In this document: positions 25,356 to 33,867 of the stretch, piece by piece
Numbering within the stretch: position 1 is the stretch's first letter
How the letters are laid out: each line of letters starts with the position of its first letter
Source of the DNA: Rhizobium sp. 16-449-1b
GTDB lineage: Bacteria; Pseudomonadota; Alphaproteobacteria; Rhizobiales; Rhizobiaceae
Length of the DNA: 64,000 nt
Direction of reading: 5' to 3'
NCBI RefSeq assembly: GCF_017741935.1
Contig: NZ_JAGHMH010000013.1
Span: 62,001 to 126,000 of the forward strand
The notes under the pieces: generated by a model
Told to the model about the DNA's origin: nothing
Database searches by the model: none
Seen by the model: only the letters and a program-made list of their open reading frames with translations
Made by a program: the position numbers and the translations under genes

Positions 25356-26323
25356 GTTTGTCGGTCCTCCACCTTTGCCGCGTCCTCTGGTTTTTCTTCG
25401 AGAGACGCAAGGATATCCGCGAGCGCGTCATTGCGCGCGATCAGCAGATCTTCCGCCTCTTCCTGGGATATGGATTTGAAGCGAATGGTGCTGCCCGTCG
25501 CCGTCTGCGCCAATCTTGGCAGGTCGACCGAGGCAACGGTCGCGATCTTCGGGTAGCCGCCCGTGGTCTGGCGCTCCGCCATCAGCACGATAGGCCGGCC
25601 TGATGACGGCACCTGGATCGAGCCGGCCACCGTCCCATCCGAGACGATATCGTGACCAGCGAAGGCACGGATGGCAGGACCATCGAGAACCTGCGCCATC
25701 CGGTCCCGGCTTGGGGTGACACTAAAGGGTTCCTGCAGGAAATTCTTCCAGGCAGTGGCATCGAAATGATCCGCCTGCGGCCCCGGAACGACGCGCACCG
25801 GACCGTTCGATCGCGAGAAGGGCTTGCTCAATGCAAGGAGCGAGGACTTCTTGGTCTCGCCAAGCGGCAGCGCATCGCCAATCGCAAGACGCCGTCCCTC
25901 AATACCGCCGAGACCCGAGCGAAGATGCGTCGAGCGCGCCTCCAAAACCTTCGGCGTATCGATGCCGCCCGAGATGGCGAGATAACCCCAGACGGCCTGC
26001 CGCAGGGCGCCGATCTTCAGCACCTCGCCAGGCATAAGCCAGTGGCTTTCCCAACCATGCCTGACCTGACCATCGACGGTGATATCGACGGCGCCACCGG
26101 TCACCGCGAAACGCACCGGCTTTTCGGCCACGAACGCCCCGCCGACATGCGCAAATTCCAGCGCCGCGTCACTATCCGCGTTGCCGACCAGCCGGTTGGC
26201 GATCAGCATCGACATCCGGTCCATGGCACCGGCGCCGGAGACGCCGAGGTGCATGAGCCCGGTGCGTCCGAGATCCTGGACCGTCAGCATGGGCCCGGCC
26301 TGTCTGATATGGAGCATGGTCAT
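25352..26323 (-). CDS. pxpC: 5-oxoprolinase subunit C family (biotin-dependent carboxylase-like AHS2 domain)
   Basis: PxpC with PxpA and PxpB hydrolyses 5-oxoproline (pyroglutamate) to glutamate using ATP. The 323-residue product shows AHS2 family motifs GPMLTVQDLGRTGLMHLG, SGAMDR-like GAGAMDRMSMLIANRLVG, AISGGID and the C-terminal LMAERQTTGGYPKIATVAS. The ATG at 26323 overlaps the pxpB stop (ATGA). The C-terminal tail after about residue 285 is rich in charged residues. In this context the natural substrate could be another lactam. Confidence 0.9.
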   Translation of the reverse strand: MTMLHIRQAGPMLTVQDLGRTGLMHLGVSGAGAMDRMSMLIANRLVGNADSDAALEFAHVGGAFVAEKPVRFAVTGGAVDITVDGQVRHGWESHWLMPGEVLKIGALRQAVWGYLAISGGIDTPKVLEARSTHLRSGLGGIEGRRLAIGDALPLGETKKSSLLALSKPFSRSNGPVRVVPGPQADHFDATAWKNFLQEPFSVTPSRDRMAQVLDGPAIRAFAGHDIVSDGTVAGSIQVPSSGRPIVLMAERQTTGGYPKIATVASVDLPRLAQTATGSTIRFKSISQEEAEDLLIARNDALADILASLEEKPEDAAKVEDRQT

Positions 26324-27063
26324 GGCGTCTCCCACTCCTCCACCGCCTCGCCTCGACTGACCGCAGCATCGAGCCTTTCGGCCTCGTCGGCGTCAACAGG
26401 ACGAAAGCGCACGCGATCGCCGGCACGCAACAGGAATGGCTGGGGCCGCGAGGGATCGAACAGCCTGAGGGGCGTGCGGCCGATGAAGCGCCAACCACTG
26501 GGGCCGGGAACGGAATTGATACTGGCCTGCTTGCCGCCAATGCCGATCGAGCTCGCCTCGATCCGCTGGCGCGGAACGGCCAGACGCGGTGTATGCAATT
26601 GCTGCGGCAGGCCGCCGAGATAGGAAAAGCCCGGCGCGAAGCCGATCATATAGACGCGATAATCGGCGGACGCATGCAACGCGATCAGCTCCTCGCGCGA
26701 CATCTGCTTCATATCCGCGAGTTCATCGAGATCGATCCCGACCTTCTCGCCATAAAGAACGGGTACGGTGATCCGGCGCGCTGTTGCGCCGCCTACCGAC
26801 AGCTCGCCAAGCAATGTTTGGAGCGAAGAGGAAAGGGTCTTCCCGCGTATGATGACGGGATCATAAGCGACGAGAAGCGAACGATAGGTCGGAACGGTTT
26901 CGATGACGCCTGTTATCGGCCGCGTCGCCAGCATGTCCGCCAAGGCGATGACACGCTCATTCGTCTCCTCATCGATCTGGTCGGAGAATTCGACCACGAG
27001 CGCACTGTCGCCGCACGCGATAATGCGCGGATAGTTGGGATGGACCGACTGCATCATGGCCAT
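26320..27063 (-). CDS. pxpB: 5-oxoprolinase subunit B family (AHS1/KipI-like)
   Basis: The 247-residue protein has the AHS1 domain: ACGDSALVVEFSDQIDEETN at the N terminus, VYMIGFAPGFSYLGGLP and RIEASSIGIGGKQASIN, with GPSGWRFIGRTPLRLFDP near the C terminus. It forms the ATP-binding PxpBC complex. It is the first gene of the minus-strand operon; its start faces pxpA across a 248-bp divergent promoter region. Two further ATGs follow the first within four codons. Confidence 0.92.
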   Translation of the reverse strand: MAMMQSVHPNYPRIIACGDSALVVEFSDQIDEETNERVIALADMLATRPITGVIETVPTYRSLLVAYDPVIIRGKTLSSSLQTLLGELSVGGATARRITVPVLYGEKVGIDLDELADMKQMSREELIALHASADYRVYMIGFAPGFSYLGGLPQQLHTPRLAVPRQRIEASSIGIGGKQASINSVPGPSGWRFIGRTPLRLFDPSRPQPFLLRAGDRVRFRPVDADEAERLDAAVSRGEAVEEWETP

Positions 27064-27311
27064 GGGCGCGACTTTACCTGTAAGAGGGGCGCGGGCGCAG
27101 TAGAATGCCGCTCCAAAGGCCTAAGTGCCGAGCGCAAACGGAAAGCGAGAGATATTTCCACCATCACCATCAAACACGTCTCGACAAGCGAGATTCTCAA
27201 TCGACAATGCCCTTGTCATTTCAGTACACCAACTGTATGTCAAGCATTATCCTACGCCCAGCGGCAATTGACGAATGGCCGGCGGCGCCCTCGCAAACAA
27301 GGAGTTCAGCC

Positions 27312-28085
27312 ATGGTATCAGTAGATTTGAACTGCGACATGGGCGAGAGCTTCGGCGCCTACAAGATCGGCGACGACGCGGCCATGATGGAGATCATTAC
27401 CACGGCGAACGTGGCCTGCGGTTTCCATGCCGGCGATCCCGTTGTCATGCGCGACACGATCCTCAACGCCAAGAAGCATGGCGTCGCCGTCGGCGCCCAT
27501 CCGTCCTTCATGGACCTCTACGGTTTCGGCCGACGCAGAATTTCGGGCGAGCGGCCTGAGGATATCGAGGCGCAGATCATCTATCAGATTGCCGCGATCC
27601 AGGGGATGGCGTCGGCACTCGGCTGGCCGATCACCCATGTGAAGACGCATGGCTCGCTTGGCAACATGGCGGCCGAGGATGCGGAACTGGCGGCAGTTTG
27701 CGTGCGCGCCATCCGCGCCGTCGATCCGAACCTCGTCTTCATCACCCTCCCCTATTCGCAGACCATGCGGGCCGCCGAGGCCGCCGGCCTCAGCGTCGCC
27801 TGCGAGGTCTACGCCGATCGCCGTTATCTCGACAATGGCATGCTGGCGCCACGGCAAATGGAGGGCGCCGTCATTCATGATGTCGACCAAAGCGTCGATC
27901 AGGTGCTCTCAATGGTCTGCAACAACAAGATCCCGACGGTCGGTGGCGCAAGCCTCAACGTCAACGCGGCCACCGTCTGCATTCACGGCGATACGCCGGG
28001 TGCGGCGGTAACGGCACGCGCCCTGCGTGACAAACTTATCGCCGCTGGCGTAGATATCGCACCCTTTTCCAAGCCTGAAATCTGA
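27312..28085 (+). CDS. pxpA: 5-oxoprolinase subunit A (LamB/YcsF family)
   Basis: This 257-residue protein has the family signature VDLNCDMGESFGAYKIGDD at the very start, ANVACGFHAGDP, GAHPSFMDLYGFGRR, VKTHGSLGNMA and CIHGDTPGA. It acts with PxpB and PxpC on 5-oxoproline. The ATG at 27312 has AAGGAG seven bases upstream; the frame is open further back, but without signals. In most genomes pxpA, B and C are adjacent on one strand; here A is divergent from BC and is followed by a transaminase gene. Confidence 0.94.
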   Translation: MVSVDLNCDMGESFGAYKIGDDAAMMEIITTANVACGFHAGDPVVMRDTILNAKKHGVAVGAHPSFMDLYGFGRRRISGERPEDIEAQIIYQIAAIQGMASALGWPITHVKTHGSLGNMAAEDAELAAVCVRAIRAVDPNLVFITLPYSQTMRAAEAAGLSVACEVYADRRYLDNGMLAPRQMEGAVIHDVDQSVDQVLSMVCNNKIPTVGGASLNVNAATVCIHGDTPGAAVTARALRDKLIAAGVDIAPFSKPEI

Positions 28086-28092
28086 ACGAGGA

Positions 28093-28953
28093 ATGATCTT
28101 GACCCGTACCGTATATTTGAATGGCAGCTGGCTCGCCGAAGCTGACGCAAAAGTCTCCGTTTTCGACCGCGGCTTCCTGTTCGCCGACGCGATCTACGAA
28201 GTCACCGGCGTGATCGGCGGCAAGCTGCTTGAATATGCCGGTCACGCGGCACGCCTACAGCGCTCCACGGCCGAACTAGGCATCGCCTGCCCGCTGACGG
28301 AAGAGGAACTGCTTGAAGTTCATCGCGAGATCGTGCGCAGGAACGATCTTCAGGAGGGACTTATCTATCTGCAGATTTCCCGCGGCGCGGCCGACCGAGA
28401 CTTTGCCTTCCCTGAGAACGCAACCCCGACGCTGGTTCTGTTCACCCAGGCCAAGTCCGTGCTCGACAACCCGAAGGTCAAGACCGGGATTTCCGTTGCG
28501 CTCGTTCCCGACCAGCGCTGGGCTCGGCGCGACATCAAGACGGTCCAGCTGCTCTATCCCTCGATGGCGAAGATGCAGGCCGCATCCCTCGGCGCCGACG
28601 ACGCCTGGCTGGTCGAGGACGGTTTCGTAACCGAAGCAAGCGCGGCAACGGCACACATTATCAGCAAGGATGGGACGCTGATCACGCGGGGCCTGTCAAA
28701 CGCGATCCTGCATGGCATCACGCGCCACAGCGTTCTCGACATCGCTCGCAACGCCGGCCTTGCCGTCGAGGAACGCGCGTTCACGCCAGAAGAAGCGAAG
28801 GATGCCGCCGAAGCCTTCATAACCTCGGCGACCAACTTCGTTTTGCCCGTGACCTCGATCGACGGACAGGCGGTCGGCGACGGAAAGCCGGGACCCCAGA
28901 CCCTGAAGCTCCGCCAGCTCTATATCGAAGACAAGCTGGCAAACGCCATCTGA
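28093..28953 (+). CDS. dat: D-amino acid transaminase (fold-type IV PLP enzyme)
   Basis: The 286-residue protein belongs to the BCAT/D-alanine transaminase family, which moves the amino group of D-amino acids to 2-oxoglutarate. It shows SVFDRGFLFADAIYEVTGV, the catalytic lysine in DIKTVQLLYPSMAK (about K145), VEDGFVTEASAATAHI and ITSATNFVLPVTSIDG. The gene begins 7 bases after pxpA. ATG 28093 is only a base or two from the GAGG ribosome-binding site, so the TTG at 28099 may be the real start. The enzyme would feed a 2-oxoacid to the hydroxyacid dehydrogenases nearby. Confidence 0.9.
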   Translation: MILTRTVYLNGSWLAEADAKVSVFDRGFLFADAIYEVTGVIGGKLLEYAGHAARLQRSTAELGIACPLTEEELLEVHREIVRRNDLQEGLIYLQISRGAADRDFAFPENATPTLVLFTQAKSVLDNPKVKTGISVALVPDQRWARRDIKTVQLLYPSMAKMQAASLGADDAWLVEDGFVTEASAATAHIISKDGTLITRGLSNAILHGITRHSVLDIARNAGLAVEERAFTPEEAKDAAEAFITSATNFVLPVTSIDGQAVGDGKPGPQTLKLRQLYIEDKLANAI

Positions 28954-28959
28954 CCCATC

Positions 28960-28985
28960 GTTGTCGCCCGTTTACGGGCGACAAC
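28960..28985. terminator. Hairpin between convergent dat and peroxidase-like genes
   Basis: GTTGTCGCCCG and CGGGCGACAAC form a perfect 11-bp stem on a TTTA loop, seven bases after the dat stop and two before the stop of the convergent gene. T-tracts are short, but the position fits a shared terminator. Confidence 0.65.
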
Positions 28986-28987
28986 CG

Positions 28988-29593
28988 CTATTTAGCCGGT
29001 GTCGGCTCGCCGAGCGAGAGCATGAGGCGGTTCGCCCAGTTGAAGAAGGCGGCGCCGTGAATGACGTCGGCGATTTCGAGATCGTCGAGACCCTCCTTAT
29101 GCAGCTGGTCGACCTGCTCCGCGCCGAATGCCGGTGGTGTCGCGGTCAAAGCCACCGAGGCCGCAACCACAGCCTTCCAACGGCGGCTGGCGAGATCGGC
29201 GCCGGTGCCTTCGTCAAGCAGCCTCTGAACCTCTTCCGTGCGCTTCGAATGATGCGACGCAAAGCGCGAATGTACCGAGGCGCAGAAGATGCACCCGTTG
29301 CTGCGCGAAGCGGCCGTGGCGGAAAGCTCACGCTCGGCGCGCGGCAAACCGGCCTCGGTGTTGTAGAAAATGTCCTTGTCGGTCTTGGTGCGGGCTTCGA
29401 GGATCCCCGGATCGCGCGCAAGGAGCATGAAGTACGGAGACTTCGACCGAGAGGCGTCAACGAGGCCGGCCCAGTGCCGTTCGGTGAGCTCCCCCTCTGA
29501 AAGCGGCTCAAGCCAGGGCGTCCAGCCCATTTCGGCCTGGGTAAAGGTATTCGGGCGATTTTCAATCCGCGGATGAATGACGGTATCGGTCAT
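28988..29593 (-). CDS. Alkylhydroperoxidase-domain protein (Avi_7169-type)
   Basis: The 201-residue protein carries an AhpD-like core with a redox CxxC and histidine (NGCIFCASVHSRFASHH), preceded by a longer N-terminal region (NTFTQAEMGWTPWLEPL) typical of the peroxidase-related subfamily that accompanies luciferase-like monooxygenases. The start is ATG 29593 with AAGGAG seven bases upstream. It is the last gene of a seven- to eight-gene minus-strand cluster. It may remove peroxide or organic hydroperoxide leaking from the monooxygenase; this is inference. Confidence 0.87.
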   Translation of the reverse strand: MTDTVIHPRIENRPNTFTQAEMGWTPWLEPLSEGELTERHWAGLVDASRSKSPYFMLLARDPGILEARTKTDKDIFYNTEAGLPRAERELSATAASRSNGCIFCASVHSRFASHHSKRTEEVQRLLDEGTGADLASRRWKAVVAASVALTATPPAFGAEQVDQLHKEGLDDLEIADVIHGAAFFNWANRLMLSLGEPTPAK

Positions 29594-29603
29594 GACGAGC
29601 TCC

Positions 29604-30236
29604 TTATTCCGCGGCTGCGCGTGGAGCGCGCGCCTGTACGGCGGTCCCCAGCGCTGAGAGCGCAGCGACGACACGGATCTGGAAAGAGAGGAAGGCAAAG
29701 AGTTGCGAGAGGGTGACGATCGCCGTTGTCGTCCATCCGGCGTCGAGCAGCTTCTGCAAGGCATCCGGGCTCGCCTCGCGCGGACGGAAAACGAGGAGAT
29801 GCGCGTGCTCCAAAGCTGCCGACAGTCTGGCGCCGAAAACGGCGCGGCCAAAGTCAGATACGGCATAGGCTGGCCCCGGCCTGTCTTCGACAGATAGCGG
29901 TCCCGCCGGATAATGTCCGTATGGGCCTTCCGCCGCGGCCCGGAGCAATTCAGTCCTCACCGCTGCCACAAGTGACGCGCCGCCACTCGCTTCACTCAAA
30001 CCGGCGGCGTAGAACTCGGTGGCACCCGCGGCGCGATGCAGACCGGCAACAAATGCCGCAAGCGCAAGCCGTTCCGGGCGCGTCACATCGATCTCACTCA
30101 CCGGGTCGAAGAGCGCGAGATAACTCTTCTGCGCGTTGATGCGCGTTTCCGGGCGCTGGTTACGGATGCGATCCAGAAACAAGCCTGGCTCGATGGCCGC
30201 CAGAAGATCGATGATGTCGGGTGTCTGCGCACTCAT
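29604..30236 (-). CDS. CMD-domain protein (Avi_7170-type), no CxxC
   Basis: This 210-residue protein is related to the peroxidase-like gene that follows 10 bases later, but it contains no cysteine, so it cannot act as an AhpD-type thiol peroxidase. It has the layout of the CMD-domain family that co-occurs with luciferase-like monooxygenases (TRPERLALAAFVAGLH, FYAAGL, then a second helical half ending FLSFQIRVVAALSALG). AAGGAA precedes the ATG. It may be a structural partner of the next protein or a CMD-like decarboxylase/isomerase. Confidence 0.83.
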   Translation of the reverse strand: MSAQTPDIIDLLAAIEPGLFLDRIRNQRPETRINAQKSYLALFDPVSEIDVTRPERLALAAFVAGLHRAAGATEFYAAGLSEASGGASLVAAVRTELLRAAAEGPYGHYPAGPLSVEDRPGPAYAVSDFGRAVFGARLSAALEHAHLLVFRPREASPDALQKLLDAGWTTTAIVTLSQLFAFLSFQIRVVAALSALGTAVQARAPRAAAE

Positions 30237-30260
30237 ATGGGTTCCTTTCCTGATATCGTC

Positions 30261-31304
30261 CTAAACCGTGGCAAAGCGTCGTTCCTGGGTTTTCGTCTCC
30301 GAGATCCAGCCGAGCGCGGGCGCGACGTCGCCGGCGATCAGTTCCAGTGATCGCAGGATGTAGTCGTGCGGCGGATCGACGGAGTGGACCTGGAAGACGA
30401 GATCGGTGACGCGCTCGAGCGCCGTGTCTGCTTTCAAAGACGCGATCACATCCTCTGGTGTGCCAACATGGACATCGAACGCCCGGATGAGATCTTCCGT
30501 CTTGGTGCTCGCAACCTTGTGTCCGCTGGCGATGAAGCGCTCCACGCTGCGCCGAAGCCCCAGTTCGGCGAAATGAAGAGCCTGCTTGCGATCATCCGCC
30601 ACGAAAAGGCTTCGCGATCCGAGAATGCGCGGCGCCCTCCCCTGTGGCAGGTTTTGGAGATAGGCGTCGATGATCGGATTTTGCAGCTCCCAGAGAGGCG
30701 TGTCTGGGGCATCGGCGGCGCGCGGCTGGGTTCGGGACAACATCAGCCCATCGCCATCGCGCCCTGCTCTTTCGCCACCACCAACAGAGAAGGTTGCCTG
30801 CCAGACACGATCCAGAAGATGTGGCGCCGTTGGATAGAGCCGGCTACCTCCTGTAAGCGGGCGTCCCGCCCAGGCGTCGCGAACCGTTGCCAGGCTCTTG
30901 GCGTAGACGGCGGCCCGCGCGCTGCTCTCCAGTCCGAAGGGCAGGAAGGACGACGGCGTTCCACCCGTCCCGAAGCCGATCTCAAGGCGGTTGCTTGAGA
31001 GAATGTCGAGGACGGCCGTATCTTCCGCCACGCGCACCGCGCTTTCCATCGGCAGTGTGATGACGCCGGTCCCAAGCCTGATCCGCGAAGTCCGGGCCGC
31101 AAGCTCCGCCAGGAAAATCAGCGGCGACGGCAGGCCACCTTCTTCACCATCGAAGTGGTGCTGCGCCACCCAGGCGCTGTCGAAGCCGAGTTTCTCGGCA
31201 TGAACGATCTGCTCGGCAACCAGCCGGTAACGCGTGGCCGCATCGGCCTGATCGAGCACGCGGCTGAAAAAGCCCAGGCGCTTGGGCGCAATTGCCTTCG
31301 TCAT
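30261..31304 (-). CDS. Luciferase-like flavin-dependent monooxygenase (LLM class)
   Basis: The 347-residue TIM-barrel enzyme would use FMNH2 and O2 to oxidise or cleave an imported compound. Family features are LGFFSRVLDQ at the start, EKLGFDSAWVAQHHF, RIRLGTGVITLPMESAVRVAED, GFGTGG and GSRSLFVADDRKQA. The start overlaps the ABC ATPase stop by four bases (31301-31304), so it is co-translated with the transporter. No flavin reductase gene is in the cluster; the FAD/NAD(P) protein at the 5' end of the locus is a candidate electron partner only by position. Confidence 0.92.
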   Translation of the reverse strand: MTKAIAPKRLGFFSRVLDQADAATRYRLVAEQIVHAEKLGFDSAWVAQHHFDGEEGGLPSPLIFLAELAARTSRIRLGTGVITLPMESAVRVAEDTAVLDILSSNRLEIGFGTGGTPSSFLPFGLESSARAAVYAKSLATVRDAWAGRPLTGGSRLYPTAPHLLDRVWQATFSVGGGERAGRDGDGLMLSRTQPRAADAPDTPLWELQNPIIDAYLQNLPQGRAPRILGSRSLFVADDRKQALHFAELGLRRSVERFIASGHKVASTKTEDLIRAFDVHVGTPEDVIASLKADTALERVTDLVFQVHSVDPPHDYILRSLELIAGDVAPALGWISETKTQERRFATV

Positions 31305-32992
31305 CGTTTGCTTCCCGTATTCGTCAAGGTGGATGGCCGCCGTGCCGGGGCGAATGTCTTGCCCGGAATTGCGGCGATGAGTTCGCGTGTGTAGTCGCTC
31401 GCGGGGTTGCCGAAGACCTGATCGACCGGACCGCTGTCGACCAGCTTTCCGCCGTTGAGCACGGAAACCGTGTCGGCGATCTGGCGAACGACGGCGAGAT
31501 CGTGCGAGACGAAAAGGTAGGTCAGGCCGAGCTCGCGCTGCAGGTCGCCGAGCAGGGATAGAATTTGCGCCTGCACCGTGACGTCGAGGGCGGAGACGGC
31601 TTCATCGAGCACCAGGATTTTCGGCTTCAATATCAAGGCGCGCGCAATCGCGACGCGTTGCCGCTGCCCGCCCGACAACGCTTGCGGTCGTCTGCCCAGA
31701 ACATCGTCCGGAAGCCCGACCTTGGCGATGATCGCCTCAACCCGCGCCATCCGCTCGCCACGGGCCACCGGCTCGAAGTTCAAAAGCGGCTCCTCGACGA
31801 TACGCCGGATCGTCTGGCGGGGATCGAGTGAGCCGAAGGGGTTCTGGTAGACGAGCTGTATCGTCTTGCGGAACAGCCGCAACGTCTCGCCGCGCAGCTC
31901 CGAAAGCGGCAGGCCGTCGATGACCACCCGACCCGAGGTCGGCTTCTCGAAAGCCGCAACGATGCGGATGCTCGTCGTCTTGCCCGAGCCGGATTCGCCG
32001 ACCAGTGCATGGGTCGTGCCCCGCCGAACCGCGAACGATATGTCATCGACCGCACGGAAGCGCCCGTCCCCGCCGATGCCGAAGTCTTTGACCAGGTTCT
32101 CGACGACAATGATATCGTCACCCGGTTGCTCCCTTCGAGGTGTGGCAACGATGCGCGGGCGCCGGTTGAGCGATGGCGCATCGAGGAGCAGCTGGCGCGT
32201 ATAGGCGCTCTTGGGGTTGGCCACGACATCCACTGTCCGGCCCTCTTCCTGGATTCTGCCGTTCTTGAGGACGATCAGGCGATCGGACCGGTCCACCGCC
32301 ACGCCAAGATCGTGCGTGACGAGCAGGATCGCCGTGCCATATTCCCGGCGGAGCTCATCGATCAGGTCGAGAATGTGTTTCTGCACCGTCACGTCGAGCG
32401 CGCTTGTCGGCTCGTCGGCGATGATGAGCGCCGGCTTCAGCGCGATGGCGATGGCGATAAGCACACGTTGCTTCATGCCGCCGGAAAGCTCGTGCGGATA
32501 TTGTTGAGCGCGCAGCCTCGGCTCGCTGAGGCCTACCCGCGTCAGGAGTTCGACGGCCTGCGCATAGGCGACCGGACCGGATGCCTTGCCATGGATGGCA
32601 AGGATCTCCGCGACCTGCTTGCCGATCGTCTTGACGGGATTGAGCGAGTTGCCCGGATCCTGTGGCACGAGGCTGATGACCGCGCCGCGAATGCCATCAA
32701 GCCGCCCTTGCTGCCAACCGGCGATCTCCTCGCCATTTAGCCGGATGCTCCCGGCTTCAAGCCTGCCGTTACCGGGCAGGAGGCCGATGACTGCTTGCGC
32801 GGTCGAACTCTTGCCCGAGCCGGATTCGCCGACGAGCGCGACAACTTCGCCGGGATTGACGTGAAAGTCTATGCCGTGGACGGCAGTCCGCCTTCCGCCA
32901 TGGCTTTCATAGCTGACCCTCAGCCCGGTAACGTCCAACACCGGCAATGGGTGGAGCAGATTCCTTGGCAGATCGTTCGGTTTCATCGTCAT
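31301..32992 (-). CDS. Peptide/nickel-type ABC transporter ATPase, fused double domain (DppD-DppF)
   Basis: The 563-residue protein holds two ATPase domains in tandem. The first has GESGSGKSS, LSGGMKQR and ALIIADEPTSALD; the second has GESGSGKTT, LSGGQRQR and ILVLDEAVSALD. Each half ends with the oligopeptide-type C-terminal region. ATG 32992 overlaps the permease stop and has GGAGGAG upstream; the open frame before it is a shadow of the permease gene. One fused subunit would energise the two permeases. Confidence 0.94.
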   Translation of the reverse strand: MTMKPNDLPRNLLHPLPVLDVTGLRVSYESHGGRRTAVHGIDFHVNPGEVVALVGESGSGKSSTAQAVIGLLPGNGRLEAGSIRLNGEEIAGWQQGRLDGIRGAVISLVPQDPGNSLNPVKTIGKQVAEILAIHGKASGPVAYAQAVELLTRVGLSEPRLRAQQYPHELSGGMKQRVLIAIAIALKPALIIADEPTSALDVTVQKHILDLIDELRREYGTAILLVTHDLGVAVDRSDRLIVLKNGRIQEEGRTVDVVANPKSAYTRQLLLDAPSLNRRPRIVATPRREQPGDDIIVVENLVKDFGIGGDGRFRAVDDISFAVRRGTTHALVGESGSGKTTSIRIVAAFEKPTSGRVVIDGLPLSELRGETLRLFRKTIQLVYQNPFGSLDPRQTIRRIVEEPLLNFEPVARGERMARVEAIIAKVGLPDDVLGRRPQALSGGQRQRVAIARALILKPKILVLDEAVSALDVTVQAQILSLLGDLQRELGLTYLFVSHDLAVVRQIADTVSVLNGGKLVDSGPVDQVFGNPASDYTRELIAAIPGKTFAPARRPSTLTNTGSKR

Positions 32993-33867
32993 CTCTCTCC
33001 TCCTCCGATTGCCTGGCTGATGCGGTTTACGCAGAGCACCACGAGAACAACGACGACACCGGGCGCTGCGGTGAGCCACCACGCGGTCGCGATATAATTG
33101 CGACCCTCGGCGATCAGCAGCCCCCATTCCGGCGTCGGCGGCGGCGCGCCGTATCCGAGAAAGCCGAGCGTCGACAGTTGCAGGATCGCCGATCCGACCT
33201 GCAGCGCCGCGAAGGCGATCACCGACGTCAGGGAATTGGGCAGGATATGGCGCCAGAGGACACTCAGAAACGTGCCGCCGCTGCCGAAGGCAGCTTCGAC
33301 ATATTCACTGCGCCGCACCGTGACGACCTCGGAGCGCACGATGCGTGCAAAGCTCGCAACCGAGGTGATGCCGACGGCGATCGCGGCGTTCAGCGTACCG
33401 AAACCGAGGAGGATGATGATGCTGAGGGAGAGCAGCAGAACCGGGATCGAGAGCAGGACATCGACCAGCCGCATGATGACGGTATCCGTCCGGCCGCCGA
33501 GCGATCCGGCGAGCACACCGAGCGTGGTTCCGAGAGCGAGCCCGATCGCGACGGCCGCCAGAGCACCAGACAGCGAATGAACGGCGCCGTGCACCAGGCG
33601 CGCGAAGAGATCGCGCCCGAGTGCATCCGTGCCGAGGATATGCGTGAGGCTGGGCGCTTTCAGCTGCTGGCCGGGAAGCCCCTTGATGGGATCGTAGGAT
33701 GTAAAAAGCAACGGAACGATAGCCCACAACAGCACGATAGCCAGCACGGCGACGGCAAGCACGAGGCTAACATCAATACGCTGCCGGCGCGGCGCGTCTG
33801 CCGCTGCGCTAATGCTCTTGGCATCGTCGATTTCAAGCGGGCGTTCGGCGACATCAAGGCTTGTCAT
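32989..33867 (-). CDS. Peptide-type ABC transporter permease (DppC-like)
   Basis: This 292-residue membrane protein has an N-terminal cytoplasmic segment, TM1 around 33-53 (VSLVLAVAVLAIVLLWAIV), the family sequence HILGTDALGRDLFARLVHGA, and an EAA loop ending in FLSVLWRHILPNSL. About six TM helices are visible. Four-base overlaps occur with the genes on both sides. Confidence 0.93.
   Translation of the reverse strand: MTSLDVAERPLEIDDAKSISAAADAPRRQRIDVSLVLAVAVLAIVLLWAIVPLLFTSYDPIKGLPGQQLKAPSLTHILGTDALGRDLFARLVHGAVHSLSGALAAVAIGLALGTTLGVLAGSLGGRTDTVIMRLVDVLLSIPVLLLSLSIIILLGFGTLNAAIAVGITSVASFARIVRSEVVTVRRSEYVEAAFGSGGTFLSVLWRHILPNSLTSVIAFAALQVGSAILQLSTLGFLGYGAPPPTPEWGLLIAEGRNYIATAWWLTAAPGVVVVLVVLCVNRISQAIGGGER

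Noticed and set aside
27225..27237. TACA-N5-TGTA as a GntR operator between pxpB and pxpA
   Set aside because: Arms are only four bases, expected by chance in a 248-bp gap; kept only as a place to test.
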